DNA from: Sphingomonas sp.
GTDB lineage: Bacteria; Pseudomonadota; Alphaproteobacteria; Sphingomonadales; Sphingomonadaceae
Assembly (NCBI RefSeq): GCF_026460985.1
Contig: NZ_JAPKNM010000082.1
Location: forward strand, 1 to 62,627
Direction of reading: 5' to 3'
DNA length: 62,627 nucleotides
Positions 17,750 to 25,995 of this stretch are shown piece by piece (the stretch's first letter is position 1; each line of letters starts with the position of its first letter). The notes below the pieces were generated by a model, which did not search any database, was not told the origin of the DNA, and was given only the letters and a program-made list of their open reading frames with translations. The position numbers and the translations under genes were made by a program.

Positions 17750-18036
17750 CCCAGCAGCGCGTCGATCGCCTGCGCCATATGGATGTCGCGCTGCGAAAGG
17801 CCGCCGGCGTCGTGCGTGGTGAGCAGCACGTCCACGCGGTTCCACACGTTCGACCATTCGGGATGATGGTCGGCCTTCTCGGCGAGCAGGGCGACGCGGG
17901 TCATGAAACCGAACGCCTGGTTGAAATCGGCGAAGGTGAAGCGGCGGGTGATCGCGTCGCGGCCCTCGTCATAGCTCCAGTCGGGAATCGCGGCGAGCGA
18001 CTCGCGCCTGTGCCCCTCGGTCAACCGCGTCACCAT
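17746..18036 (-). CDS. phhB: 4a-hydroxytetrahydrobiopterin dehydratase (pterin-4-alpha-carbinolamine dehydratase)
   Basis: Recycles the pterin cofactor used by aromatic amino acid hydroxylases. 96 residues, the family's usual size. The signature [20 protein letters not shown] (His57, His58) followed by HDAGGL is complete. No hydroxylase (phhA) gene is nearby. The coding end touches the convergent SDR gene, and the start lies 48 bp from the next rightward gene. Confidence 0.95.
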   Translation of the reverse strand: MVTRLTEGHRRESLAAIPDWSYDEGRDAITRRFTFADFNQAFGFMTRVALLAEKADHHPEWSNVWNRVDVLLTTHDAGGLSQRDIHMAQAIDALLG

Positions 18037-18083
18037 GATCGCCTCCTTGCCCAGCCTTCGTCCCTCCGCCTATGGGTTCGGGC

Positions 18084-18488
18084 ATGAGCGGGCAAGCGCC
18101 TTCCCACGCGCCGGACGCGGCAGTCATCGAGGCGCTCGCCCGCGACGCGCTCGCGCGTATCCCCGAGCCCTTCGCGACGCATCTCGGCGACGTGGTGCTG
18201 CTCGTCGAGGAATTCGCCGACGACGAGACGCTGGACGCGATGGGGATCGAGGATCCGTTCGAGCTGACCGGACTCTATCACGGCCGCCCGGTCGGCGAGA
18301 AATCGGCGTTCGATTCGGGCGGCCTGCCCGATCGCATCCACCTCTATCGCCGCGCGATCCTCGACGAATGGTGCGATACCGGCGTCTCGCTCCAGGCGCT
18401 CGTCACGCACATCGTCGTGCACGAGGTGGGGCATCATTTCGGCCTGTCCGACGACGACATGCACGCGCTGGAGGACGCCGCCGGGTGA
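18084..18488 (+). CDS. Metallopeptidase family protein (zincin-like, PF06262 type)
   Basis: 134 residues with the zinc motif HEVGHHFGLSDDDM at 113-126, typical of the small zincin family long annotated as DUF1025. Its substrate is unknown. ATG 18084 is chosen; an in-frame ATG at 18072 would add four residues. The stop overlaps the ccmA start by 4 nt (GTGA), so the gene is probably co-transcribed and coupled with ccmAB. Confidence 0.88.
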   Translation: MSGQAPSHAPDAAVIEALARDALARIPEPFATHLGDVVLLVEEFADDETLDAMGIEDPFELTGLYHGRPVGEKSAFDSGGLPDRIHLYRRAILDEWCDTGVSLQALVTHIVVHEVGHHFGLSDDDMHALEDAAG

Positions 18489-19054
18489 GTGCCGGCCTCG
18501 CCTTCGCCGACGTGGCGTGCGTCCGCGGGGGCCGGCTGCTGTTCGAAGGGCTCGGCTTCGCGCTGGGGCCCGGCGAGGCGGCGCTGATCACCGGACCCAA
18601 CGGCGCCGGCAAGTCGAGCCTGATCCGGATCGCGGCGGGACTGCTCGCACCCGCTGCCGGGCGGGTGGAAGGCGAGGGCGCCCGCGCTTTGCTCGCCGAG
18701 ACGGCCGCGCTCGATCCCGAGCTGAGCGTCGCCGCGGCGCTGCGCTTCTGGGCGCGGATCGACGGGCGCGGTGCGGCGGTCGACGGCGCGCTGGCGGCGG
18801 TGGGGCTCGCCGATCTGGCGCGGGTACCGGTGCGATTGCTGTCGACGGGCCAGCGCCGCCGCGCGGCACTTGCGCGCGTGGTGGCGAGCGGCGCGCCGGT
18901 CTGGCTGCTCGACGAACCCGCCAACGGGCTGGATGCGGCTTCGGTGCGGGTCCTGGAGGGGCTGGTCGCCGAGCATCGGACGGGCGGCGGGATCGCCTTG
19001 GTGGCGACGCACCTGCCGATCGCGCTGCCGGACGCGCGGGAGATCGGGTTGTGA
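18485..19054 (+). CDS. ccmA: Heme exporter ATP-binding protein CcmA
   Basis: ATPase of the CcmABCDE system that moves heme to the periplasm for c-type cytochrome maturation. 189 residues with Walker A GPNGAGKSS (37-45), the degenerate signature LSTGQRRR typical of CcmA, and Walker B VWLLDEPANGLD. The GTG start overlaps the upstream peptidase stop, and the stop overlaps the ccmB GTG. The usual partner genes ccmC, D and E are not in the window. Confidence 0.95.
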   Translation: MSAGLAFADVACVRGGRLLFEGLGFALGPGEAALITGPNGAGKSSLIRIAAGLLAPAAGRVEGEGARALLAETAALDPELSVAAALRFWARIDGRGAAVDGALAAVGLADLARVPVRLLSTGQRRRAALARVVASGAPVWLLDEPANGLDAASVRVLEGLVAEHRTGGGIALVATHLPIALPDAREIGL

Positions 19055-19695
19055 GCGCCTTCGCCGCCCTGGTCTGGCGCGAGCTCAGGCGTGCATGGAG
19101 CACCGGCGGAATGCTGATGCCGATCGCCTTCTTCCTGCTCGTCGCGATCCTCTTCCCCTTCGCGATCGGCCCCGACGGCAAGCTGCTCGCGCGCGTCGGC
19201 GGCGGGGTGATCTGGGCGGCGGCGCTGCTGGCCGCATTGCTTCCGGTCGAGCGGCTGGTGACGCCCGATGCCGAGAGCGGCGTGCTCGACCAGCTGGCCG
19301 CGCGCGGCATCCCCGATGCGGGGGTGGCGGCGGCCAAGATGGTCGGCCACTGGCTCGGCTTCGCGCCGGCATTGCTCGCGGCGACGGTGATCGCGGCGGC
19401 GCTGCTGCATTTGCCCAGCGCCGCTTTGCTGCCGATCCTTGCGGGGCTTGCCATCGGCACGCCGGGGCTGGCCGCGCTCGGCATCGCCACCGCGGCGCTG
19501 GTCGCGGGGCTGCGCGGCGCGGGGGCGCTGGCGGGGCTGGTGATGCTGCCCTTCGCGGTGCCGCTGCTGATCTTCGGCGCGGGCGCGACCGGCGACCAGC
19601 CGGGCGCGTTCAAGCTGCTCGCCGCGGTGAGCCTGTTGCTGGTCGCCGGCTGCCCCTTCGTCGCCGGCGCGGCGATCCGGATGGGGCGGAGTTAG
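19051..19695 (+). CDS. ccmB: Heme exporter membrane protein CcmB
   Basis: 214-residue integral membrane subunit of the CcmAB transporter, with about six hydrophobic segments (MLMPIAFFLLVAILFPF; VIWAAALLAALLP; PLLIFGAGA). The early segment FFLLVAILFPFAIGPD is a CcmB signature. The GTG start overlaps the ccmA stop by 4 nt. A long palindrome follows the stop and may end transcription. Confidence 0.95.
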   Translation: MSAFAALVWRELRRAWSTGGMLMPIAFFLLVAILFPFAIGPDGKLLARVGGGVIWAAALLAALLPVERLVTPDAESGVLDQLAARGIPDAGVAAAKMVGHWLGFAPALLAATVIAAALLHLPSAALLPILAGLAIGTPGLAALGIATAALVAGLRGAGALAGLVMLPFAVPLLIFGAGATGDQPGAFKLLAAVSLLLVAGCPFVAGAAIRMGRS

Positions 19696-19715
19696 CTGCG
19701 CAGCGGCTCAAATCT

Positions 19716-19778
19716 CTTCGTGTCTTCGTGCCTTCGTGTGAGTCATTTTTTCTCACACAAAGGCACGAAGACACGAAG
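19716..19778. terminator. Long palindrome between convergent genes (bidirectional terminator-like)
   Basis: Two 27-nt arms pair with one mismatch around the loop TCATTTTTT. The left arm is built from three imperfect copies of CTTCGTG. It lies between the convergent ccmB and methyltransferase genes. Its sequence is unlike the other repeats in the window and is AT-richer. Similar CTTCGTG-type palindromes are scattered in many Gram-negative genomes; I regard it as a repeat that can act as a terminator both ways. Confidence 0.7.
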
Positions 19779-19805
19779 AAGAAGGTAGGAAAGCGCTTCG
19801 CGTGG

Positions 19806-20675
19806 TCAGCGGCGCCAGCGGGCGAAGATGGCGGTCGGCAGCTCGAGCCCGCGCGCTTCCTCGCGGACCGTCAACTCGCCCGCTTCCACCACGCCGCCCA
19901 GGTCGGCGAAATGCTGGCGGACCAGTTCGCCGATCGCGAGCGCGGACATGCGCACCGCATAGACGGTCAGGAACAGGAAGCGCGATTCGGCGTCGAGCAG
20001 CTTGCGGGTGTCGGCGATCAGCCCGGGCAGCCCTTCCTCGAGCTTCCACACCTCGCCGTTCGGCCCGCGTCCCCATTTGGGCGGATCGAGGATGATCCCG
20101 TCATAGCGCCGCCCGCGCCGTACCTCGCGTGCGACGAACTTGCCGGCATCGTCGATCATCCAGCGGATGGGCAAGTCCTCCATCCCCGAGAGCGTAGCAT
20201 TGGCCTTGCCCTCGGCGACCGACTTCTTCGATGCGTCGACATGCGTCAACCGCGCGCCCTTGGCGGCCAGCGCCAGCGTGCCGACACCGGTATAGCCGAA
20301 CAGGTTCATGCACTCGGCTTCGGGTTTGTCGGCTATTTGCGCGCGCATCCAGTGCCAGACCGGCGCCATGTCCGGGAAGAAGCCGAGATGGCGGAACGGC
20401 GTGGTCTGCGCGGTGAAGCGGACTTCCTCCCAGGCGAGCGGCCAGCCCTCGCGCGGGGTGGGCTTGTGGAACACCCAGCGGCCGCCGCCCTCCTCGTCCG
20501 ATCCGGGGAGGAACTCGCCATGCGCGTCCCAGTCGGCCGAGGCCGGCGCCCACATCGCCTGCGGTTCGGGGCGGATGAAGCGGTATTTGCCGTAGCGCTC
20601 GAGCTTGCGGCCATGGCCGGAGTCGATCAGCCCGTAATCGGCCCAAGGCTCGCCGGTGAGAGTGATGAGGTCCAT
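19806..20675 (-). CDS. Class I SAM-dependent methyltransferase (RlmI/RlmK-like)
   Basis: 289 residues. The SAM-binding motif I is CMNLFGYTGVGTLALAAKGA, the acidic motif II VDASKKSV, and the catalytic-type motif DPPKWGRGP. This is the form seen in 23S rRNA cytosine/guanine methyltransferases such as RlmI, but there is no PUA domain at the N-terminus. Target is inferred only. The gene commonly sits beside thrC in this group, as it does here, with a palindromic repeat between them. Confidence 0.88.
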   Translation of the reverse strand: MDLITLTGEPWADYGLIDSGHGRKLERYGKYRFIRPEPQAMWAPASADWDAHGEFLPGSDEEGGGRWVFHKPTPREGWPLAWEEVRFTAQTTPFRHLGFFPDMAPVWHWMRAQIADKPEAECMNLFGYTGVGTLALAAKGARLTHVDASKKSVAEGKANATLSGMEDLPIRWMIDDAGKFVAREVRRGRRYDGIILDPPKWGRGPNGEVWKLEEGLPGLIADTRKLLDAESRFLFLTVYAVRMSALAIGELVRQHFADLGGVVEAGELTVREEARGLELPTAIFARWRR

Positions 20676-20707
20676 CGGCCGTCCATAGAAGGACGCACGC
20701 GTTTCTC

Positions 20708-20836
20708 AAATCCTCCCCCGGAGGGGGAGGGGGACCAGCGAAGCTGGTGGAGGGGTATTGGCCGCAAGCGATTCGCTTGGGGAGACTACCCCTCCGTCAG
20801 CCTGCGGCTGCCACCTCCCCCTCCGGGGGAGGATTT
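20708..20836. repeat. GC-rich palindromic repeat, type A/B hybrid (copy 4)
   Basis: Left end AAATCCTCCCCCGGAGGGGGAG followed by GGGACCAGCG...GCTGGTGG (type B-like). The right end CCACCTCCCCCTCCGGGGGAGGATTT is type A-like. A hairpin with arms CAAGCGA/TCGCTTG is in the centre. The right edge overlaps the last codon region of thrC: the thrC stop TAA is formed by the terminal ATTTA. Confidence 0.85.
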
Positions 20837-22226
20837 ACGTGCGCGGCGTCGCGCGCTCGGCGATATAGCCGCTCACGGCCTCGAAGGTCGCGGGGAGTAT
20901 GTCGTAGCGCTCCTGCCGCTCGTGCAGGTCGCCCACCCGCGCCGGCACCGAGGGGCGCAGGCCGGTGGCGCGCTCGACCGCGTCGGCGAACTTGGCGGGA
21001 TGCGCAGTGGCGAGCGTCACCACCGGCACGTCGGCCGGCAGCCCGGCGCGGCGCGCGGCGGCGAGGCCGATCGCGCTGTGCGGGTCGATCACCTGCCCCG
21101 CCTCGGCATGGCCCCAGCGCATCGCTTCGTTCATCGCGTCGGCGTCGATGCGGTCGCTCGCGAACAGGGCCGCCGCGCCTTCGCGCTGCGCATTGGTCAG
21201 CCGCATCGCGCGTGCAGCCTCGAAGCCGCGCATCTGCTCGCCGATCGGGCCACCGGCGAGGTCGAACAGCAGCCGCTCGAAGTTCGAGCTGACCTGGATG
21301 TCCATCGAAGGCGCCGCGGTGGGCGTCACCGTGCCCGTCGAATAGTCGCCAGCGGACAGCGCGCGGTGGAGGATGTCGTTGACATTGGTCGCGACGATCA
21401 GCTTCGCGATCGGCAGCCCCATCTTGGCCGCGACATAGCCGGCGAACACGTCGCCGAAATTGCCGGTGGGGACCGAGAAGGCGACCGGGCGGTCGGGGGC
21501 GCCCAGCCGGACGGCGGCGTAGAAATAATAGACCACCTGCGCCATCAGCCGCGCCCAGTTGATCGAGTTGACCGCGGTCACCTGGAAACGGCCGGCGAAG
21601 TCCGCGTGGTTGAACATCGCCTTCACCAGCGCCTGGGCATCGTCGAAGCTGCCTTCGATCGCGATGTTGTGGACGTTGGGCGCGCGCACCGTGGTCATCT
21701 GGCGGCGCTGGACCTCGGAGACGCGGCCCTTGGGGTGGAGCATGAAGATGTCGACGCCCGAGCGGCCGGCGACCGCGTCGATCGCGGCGCTGCCGGTATC
21801 GCCAGAGGTCGCGCCGACGATGGTCAGATGATTGTCGGTGCCGGACAGGAACTTCTCGAACAGCAGCCCGAGCAATTGGAGCGCGACGTCCTTGAACGCG
21901 AGCGTGGGGCCGTGGAACAGTTCGAGCAGCCAGTTGCGTTCGTCGAGCTGGACGAGCGGGGTCACCGCGGCATGCGCGAAGCGGCCATAGGCCTGGGTGC
22001 AGAGCGCGCGGAGCTCGTCCTCGCTGAGGTCCGGCCCGACAAAGGGCAGCATCACCCGGACGGCGGTCTCGACATAGGAAAGGCCGGCCAGCCCCGCGAT
22101 CTCCTCGCGGGTGAAGCTCGGCCAGGCTTCGGGGACGTAGAGCCCGCCGTCGCTCGCCAGTCCGGCGAGCGTGACGTCGCGAAAGCCGAGCAGGGGCGCG
22201 GCGCCTCGGGTGCTTTGGTAGCGCAT
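20835..22226 (-). CDS. thrC: Threonine synthase
   Basis: PLP enzyme converting O-phosphohomoserine to threonine. 463 residues. The PLP lysine is K112 in ELFHGPTLAFKDVALQ. The family N-terminus YxSTRG and the phosphate-binding GATSGDTGSAA are present. It ends the cytochrome-oxidase gene string (surf1-thrC), an order common in sphingomonads. A palindromic repeat lies between surf1 and thrC and another one at its 3' end. Confidence 0.96.
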   Translation of the reverse strand: MRYQSTRGAAPLLGFRDVTLAGLASDGGLYVPEAWPSFTREEIAGLAGLSYVETAVRVMLPFVGPDLSEDELRALCTQAYGRFAHAAVTPLVQLDERNWLLELFHGPTLAFKDVALQLLGLLFEKFLSGTDNHLTIVGATSGDTGSAAIDAVAGRSGVDIFMLHPKGRVSEVQRRQMTTVRAPNVHNIAIEGSFDDAQALVKAMFNHADFAGRFQVTAVNSINWARLMAQVVYYFYAAVRLGAPDRPVAFSVPTGNFGDVFAGYVAAKMGLPIAKLIVATNVNDILHRALSAGDYSTGTVTPTAAPSMDIQVSSNFERLLFDLAGGPIGEQMRGFEAARAMRLTNAQREGAAALFASDRIDADAMNEAMRWGHAEAGQVIDPHSAIGLAAARRAGLPADVPVVTLATAHPAKFADAVERATGLRPSVPARVGDLHERQERYDILPATFEAVSGYIAERATPRT

Positions 22227-22269
22227 GGCGGCGGGTTAGCGGGGCGGGTCAAGGGGAGCAAGCCAAGCA

Positions 22270-22414
22270 AAACTCCCCTCCCTGAAAGGGAGGGGTAGGG
22301 GGTGGGTCAGCGACACGCGGGGCTCGATGCCCCGTGTGTCGCTTATTTTGCCGCCGTCGGAGGCTCGCTGCGCTCGCCACCCACCCCCGGCCCCTCCCTT
22401 GCAGGGAGGGGAGA
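22270..22414. repeat. GC-rich palindromic repeat, type C (copy 5), partly coding
   Basis: Ends ACTCCCCTCCCTGAAAGGGA and the inverted CCACCCCCGGCCCCTCCCTTGC...GGGAGGGGAG. The middle has a CGACACGCGGGGC/GCCCCGTGTGTCG hairpin. The right third is read through by the surf1 frame and encodes that protein's C-terminal residues PLPAREGPGVGGERSEPPTA. Confidence 0.88.
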
Positions 22415-23035
22415 GGATGATTTCCGCCCCCGCCAGCGCAGCGCGAGCACATAGATCACCGTCGCGACGGCAGCGAACAGGAACCATTGCACGCCGTAGG
22501 CGAGGTGGTTGTTGGGCACCGATGAGAGGTCCGGCGCGGCATTGGGCGCGAGCCCCGGGGCGGGGGTGTCCGCCACCAGCATCAGCCGCTTCGGCGTGCG
22601 ATCGAACAGCGAGGCGAGCATCGAGCGGCCGTCGGGGGCGTGGCTGACATAGCCGCTGACGGCGCCGCCCGGCCATTCAGGCTTCGCCATCGGATCGCGC
22701 GTGGTGCCGAGCTGGACGAGCATCCCCGGCCCCTCGGCCCCGCCGGTGCGGCACTCGACGATGTAGCGGAAGCCGGCGCTGCCCGCGCCGGTGAGCTTGC
22801 CCGTCACCGGCGCGACGCAATAGCCGCTCGCTTTGCGGAACAGCAGCCGGTCGTCGGGGAGCCGCGGAAAGGCGATCTCGGGCTTGGCAGGATTGGCGGC
22901 GAGCTGGGCGAGCTGGGCGAGCTGGGCCTGCTTCTGCGGCAGGCGGACCATCAGTTGCCACAGCCCCAGCCCGATCATCGCGGCGACGGCGAGCGCGACG
23001 ATCGCGGTGGGGATCAGGGGAATGCGGCGCGTCAT
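22343..23035 (-). CDS. SURF1 family cytochrome oxidase assembly protein with repeat-encoded tail
   Basis: 230 residues. There is an N-terminal membrane span (PTAIVALAVAAMIGLGLWQL) with the family W/Q motif, and a second span near the C-terminus (VQWFLFAAVATVIYVLALRWR). SURF1 helps insert heme a into subunit I. The last ~22 residues after WRGRKSS are encoded by the palindromic repeat at 22270-22414. A 9-nt unit repeated three times gives QLAQLAQLA at about 38-46. The ATG overlaps the DUF983 stop by 4 nt. Confidence 0.92.
   Translation of the reverse strand: MTRRIPLIPTAIVALAVAAMIGLGLWQLMVRLPQKQAQLAQLAQLAANPAKPEIAFPRLPDDRLLFRKASGYCVAPVTGKLTGAGSAGFRYIVECRTGGAEGPGMLVQLGTTRDPMAKPEWPGGAVSGYVSHAPDGRSMLASLFDRTPKRLMLVADTPAPGLAPNAAPDLSSVPNNHLAYGVQWFLFAAVATVIYVLALRWRGRKSSSPLPAREGPGVGGERSEPPTAAK
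22901..22927. repeat. Three tandem copies of a 9-nt unit within surf1
   Basis: GAGCTGGGC is repeated three times exactly and encodes QLA repeats on the minus strand. In-frame slippage would only add or remove three residues in a periplasmic linker after the first membrane span. Confidence 0.8.
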
Positions 23036-23448
23036 GGGTCCTGGGCGATCCGGCCCTCGCCCGCGCGGTTGCGGAACTCCAGCGCGAGCAGCAGGCCCTT
23101 GCCGACGCGCAGCGAGAGCAATGTGAGCGCCAGCGTGAACGGCACCCAGAGCAGCACATGGACGAGCAGCCCGGGCTCGAAGGTGAACTCCACCCAGAGC
23201 GCGAGCGCAGTGACGAGCGCGCCGATGCCGAGCGTCAGGAAGACGACCGGCCCGTCGCCGACGTTGAACGCGCGATAGTCGAGCCCGCAGCCCGGGCAGC
23301 TGTCGGCGAAGGCGACGAAGTTACGGAACAGCGTCCGCGCGCCGCAGCGCGGGCAGGCGCCGTGGAGCCCCGAATGCACAGGGGGAGGCAGCGTGGTGCT
23401 GCCTCCCCCCGATTGGTTGGCCCCCGATTGGTTGGATTGCTCGGGCAC
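23032..23448 (-). CDS. DUF983 membrane protein (oxidase-cluster associated)
   Basis: 138 residues from a GTG one base after the coxC stop; a longer frame from 23484 would overlap coxC. A zinc-ribbon-like set C32, C35, C51, C54 (CPRCG...CPGCG) is followed by two hydrophobic spans (VVFLTLGIGALVTALALWV; LLVHVLLWVPFTLALTLL). DUF983 proteins are consistently encoded among aa3 oxidase genes in alphaproteobacteria; a copper or assembly role is plausible but unproven. A tandem 15-nt duplication near the start encodes NQSGANQSG. Confidence 0.9.
   Translation of the reverse strand: MPEQSNQSGANQSGGGSTTLPPPVHSGLHGACPRCGARTLFRNFVAFADSCPGCGLDYRAFNVGDGPVVFLTLGIGALVTALALWVEFTFEPGLLVHVLLWVPFTLALTLLSLRVGKGLLLALEFRNRAGEGRIAQDP
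23406..23435. repeat. Tandem 15-nt duplication in the DUF983 gene
   Basis: CCCCCGATTGGTTGG occurs twice in direct tandem. It encodes a repeated NQSG in the disordered N-terminus, so copy-number change would keep the frame. Confidence 0.8.
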
Positions 23449-23449
23449 C

Positions 23450-24328
23450 TCAGTGCACCGGCGCGCCCCAGCCGCCCCAGACATAGACTGAGGCGAAGAG
23501 GAACAGCCACACCACGTCGACGAAGTGCCAATACCAGGCGGCCGCCTCGAAGCCGAAATGCTGCCGCGGGGTGAAGTGACCCTTGTAGACGCGCACGAGG
23601 TTCACGATCAGGAAGATCGTGCCGACCAGCACGTGGAAGCCGTGGAAGCCGGTCGCCATGAAGAAGGCGCCGCCATAGCTGCTGCCATGCTCGCTCGCCG
23701 CCTTGAAGGGGAAGGGCGATTCGGCATATTCATAGGCCTGGATGCTGCTGAAGAGCAGGCCGAGCAGGACCGTGAGCCACAGGCCCTTCTTGACGCTGTC
23801 ATTCTCGCCGACGCCGAGCAGGCCCCACAGGCCCTTCATCTCGCCGCCGCGCTGATTGTGGATCAGCCCGTGGTGCGCCCAGGTGACGGTGCAGCCCGAA
23901 AGCAGCAGGATCAGCGTGTTGAGCAGCGGGAACTGCCAGGCGTTGATGACGTGCATGCCCTTGGGGGGCCACTGGCCGCCGACCGCCTCGACCGTCGAGG
24001 GGAAGAGCGCGAAATCGAACCAGGCCCAGAACCAGCCGACGAAGAACATCACTTCGGAGGCGATGAACAGGATCATGCCGTAGCGCAGGTGAAGCTGGAC
24101 GATCGGGGTGTGATCGCCCTGATGCGCTTCCTTGATCACGTCCGACCACCAGCCGAAGAAGGTGATCAGGATGCCCGCGACGCCGGCGAAGAACACGAGG
24201 TTCGCGCTCGACATGCTGTGCATCCACATGATGCCGCCCGATGCGAGCACGAGCGCCGCCATCGCGCCGAACAACGGCCAGATGCTCGGCGGAAGGATAT
24301 GGTATTGATGGTTCTTGGCACCGGCCAT
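23450..24328 (-). CDS. coxC: Cytochrome c oxidase subunit III
   Basis: 292-residue membrane subunit of the aa3 oxidase. The family N-terminus (KNHQYHILPPSIWPLFGA) and seven hydrophobic segments are visible. Conserved residues include the TFFGWWSDVIKEAHQGDHT segment, MFFVGWFWAWFDFALFP, and HGFHVLVGTIFL near the end. The C-terminus HFVDVVWLFLFASVYVWG is typical. It lies within the assembly gene string, with 33 bases to cox11 on the same strand. Confidence 0.96.
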   Translation of the reverse strand: MAGAKNHQYHILPPSIWPLFGAMAALVLASGGIMWMHSMSSANLVFFAGVAGILITFFGWWSDVIKEAHQGDHTPIVQLHLRYGMILFIASEVMFFVGWFWAWFDFALFPSTVEAVGGQWPPKGMHVINAWQFPLLNTLILLLSGCTVTWAHHGLIHNQRGGEMKGLWGLLGVGENDSVKKGLWLTVLLGLLFSSIQAYEYAESPFPFKAASEHGSSYGGAFFMATGFHGFHVLVGTIFLIVNLVRVYKGHFTPRQHFGFEAAAWYWHFVDVVWLFLFASVYVWGGWGAPVH

Positions 24329-24361
24329 CGGCTCGTCCCTGTTCCTTGGTTTGGGGCGTCT

Positions 24362-24895
24362 CTAGCTTGCAGTTTTCCCGGAATCCACCGGGTAAAATGT
24401 ATAGGAGAGCGTGATCTCCTGAATGTCCTTCGCGTCGGGATCCTTCTGGATCGCCGGATCGACGTAGAAGATCACCGGCATGCGGACCTCCTCGCCCGGC
24501 TGAAGCGTCTGCTGGGTGAAGCAGAAGCACTGGATCTTGGTGAAGTATTTGCCCGCCGCGGCGGGGGTGACGTTGAACGTCGCGGTGCCGGTTACGGGCT
24601 TGTCGGAGAGGTTCTTCGCCTTGAAGAACGCCATGTCGCGCCCGCCGATGTCGATCGTGTCGGCGCGGCGCTCGGGCACGAAGTTCCAGGGCAGCTTCGC
24701 GCTGACGTTGCCGTCGAAGGCGACGGTGATCTTCTGCCCGGTGGTGCCCGGCGCACGCAGGCCGCGCTGGGTGGTGCCGTTGAGCCCGGTCACCTCGCAG
24801 AACATCCGGTAGAGCGGCACGCTCGCGAAGCCGACCCCGGTCATCGTGCAGACGCCCAGCGCGGCGAACAGGGCGGTGCGCAGGTTGCGGTTCAT
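24362..24895 (-). CDS. Cytochrome c oxidase assembly protein Cox11/CtaG
   Basis: 177 residues. Delivers copper to the CuB site of subunit I. A single N-terminal anchor (TALFAALGVCTMTGVGFASV) is followed by VPLYRMFCEVTG (C33) and the copper-binding pair C123/C125 in KIQCFCFTQQ. The periplasmic domain runs to KTAS. The ATG at 24895 overlaps the stop of the upstream 46-codon gene (ATGA). Confidence 0.95.
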   Translation of the reverse strand: MNRNLRTALFAALGVCTMTGVGFASVPLYRMFCEVTGLNGTTQRGLRAPGTTGQKITVAFDGNVSAKLPWNFVPERRADTIDIGGRDMAFFKAKNLSDKPVTGTATFNVTPAAAGKYFTKIQCFCFTQQTLQPGEEVRMPVIFYVDPAIQKDPDAKDIQEITLSYTFYPVDSGKTAS

Positions 24896-25032
24896 CCCGC
24901 GTGGCCGATCTGCATCTTCACGATCGAGATCGCGAAGACGAGGATGACGAAGGCGCCGAGCAGCAGCGCCATGATCCGCGCCCGCGAACGCTGGCGGGCG
25001 CGGATCAGGTCGGTCGAATCTTTGTCGGTCAT
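24892..25032 (-). CDS. Small single-span membrane protein of the oxidase cluster (46 aa)
   Basis: A short gene filling the gap between cyoE and cox11, with 4-nt overlaps at both ends. The sequence starts [20 protein letters not shown] and continues with one hydrophobic helix ([17 protein letters not shown]), ending KMQIGHAG. Small proteins of this design occur at this exact place in other alphaproteobacterial oxidase operons and are thought to help assembly; that role is inferred from position. The basic stretch before the helix predicts an N-in orientation. Confidence 0.85.
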   Translation of the reverse strand: MTDKDSTDLIRARQRSRARIMALLLGAFVILVFAISIVKMQIGHAG

Positions 25033-25943
25033 GCAAGCCACCTATCGGCGACCAGCGCGCCGAACATCAGGAACAGATAGAGGATCGAATATTTGAACAG
25101 CCGCTTCTCGGGCACCATCGCGTCGTCCGCGGCCGAGTTGCGCAATGCGACATGCGCGGCAAGGGCGAGGAAGAGCGCACTCAGCGCCACCGCCGACCAG
25201 CCGTAGATCGCGCCGGTCAGCCCGAGCGGCCAGGGCGCGATCGCCGCGACGATCATCGGCAGCGTGTAGAGCCCGATCTGGGTGCGGGTGGTGCGCTCGC
25301 CCGCGACCACGGGCAGCATCGGCACGCCGGCATTGGCGTAGTCGGTCTTCACGAACAGCGCGAGCGCCCAGAAATGCGGCGGCGTCCACAGGAAGATCAG
25401 GGCGAAGAGCAGCACCGGCAGCAGCGCGACGTCGCCGGTCGCCGCCGCCCAGCCGATCAGCGGCGGAAAGGCGCCCGCCGCGCCGCCGATGACGATATTC
25501 TGCGGGGTGCGGCGCTTGAGCCAGATGGTGTAGACGAAGACGTAGAACAGGATCGAGACGGCGAGGATCAGGGTCGCGGCGAGATTGATCGCGAAATACA
25601 TCAGCGCGAGGCTGAAACCGGCGAGCCCGACGCCGAAATGCAGCGCCGACTGCCGGTCCATCCGCCCCGCGGGCAGCGGCCGGCCCTGGGTGCGGCGCAT
25701 CTTCGAATCGAGATCGGCCTCGTACCATTGGTTGAGCGCCCCCGCCGCGCCCGCGCCCAAAGCGATGCACAGGATCGCAGTGAAGCCGAGGATCGGATGG
25801 ATCGAATGTCCGTTCACGGGGGGCGCCGCGAGCATCCCGCACAGCCCGGTGAACACGACGAGCGTCATCACCCGCGGCTTGGTGAGCGCAAGGAAGTCGC
25901 GCCAGTCGGCGGGAAGGGTGACGGAGGCGGCGGTGGTGGTCAT
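25029..25943 (-). CDS. cyoE: Protoheme IX farnesyltransferase (heme O synthase)
   Basis: 304-residue UbiA-type prenyltransferase adding a farnesyl group to heme b, the first step towards heme a. The prenyl-diphosphate motif [21 protein letters not shown] (at most 20 shown from its core [20 protein letters not shown]) and the second Asp-rich region around [15 protein letters not shown] are present, with about nine membrane spans. The start is the ATG of MTTTAASV. The stop overlaps the next small gene by 4 nt. Confidence 0.95.
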   Translation of the reverse strand: MTTTAASVTLPADWRDFLALTKPRVMTLVVFTGLCGMLAAPPVNGHSIHPILGFTAILCIALGAGAAGALNQWYEADLDSKMRRTQGRPLPAGRMDRQSALHFGVGLAGFSLALMYFAINLAATLILAVSILFYVFVYTIWLKRRTPQNIVIGGAAGAFPPLIGWAAATGDVALLPVLLFALIFLWTPPHFWALALFVKTDYANAGVPMLPVVAGERTTRTQIGLYTLPMIVAAIAPWPLGLTGAIYGWSAVALSALFLALAAHVALRNSAADDAMVPEKRLFKYSILYLFLMFGALVADRWLA

Positions 25944-25995
25944 GACTCGCGAGGCGCTATAAGCCCCGGTCGCGCAAGGGGAAAGGGGCGTCTCT

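Noticed and set aside
18771..22298. A plus-strand open frame of 1175 codons
   Set aside because: It runs through the second half of ccmA, all of ccmB, a palindrome, and antisense to two minus-strand enzymes; no coherent protein.
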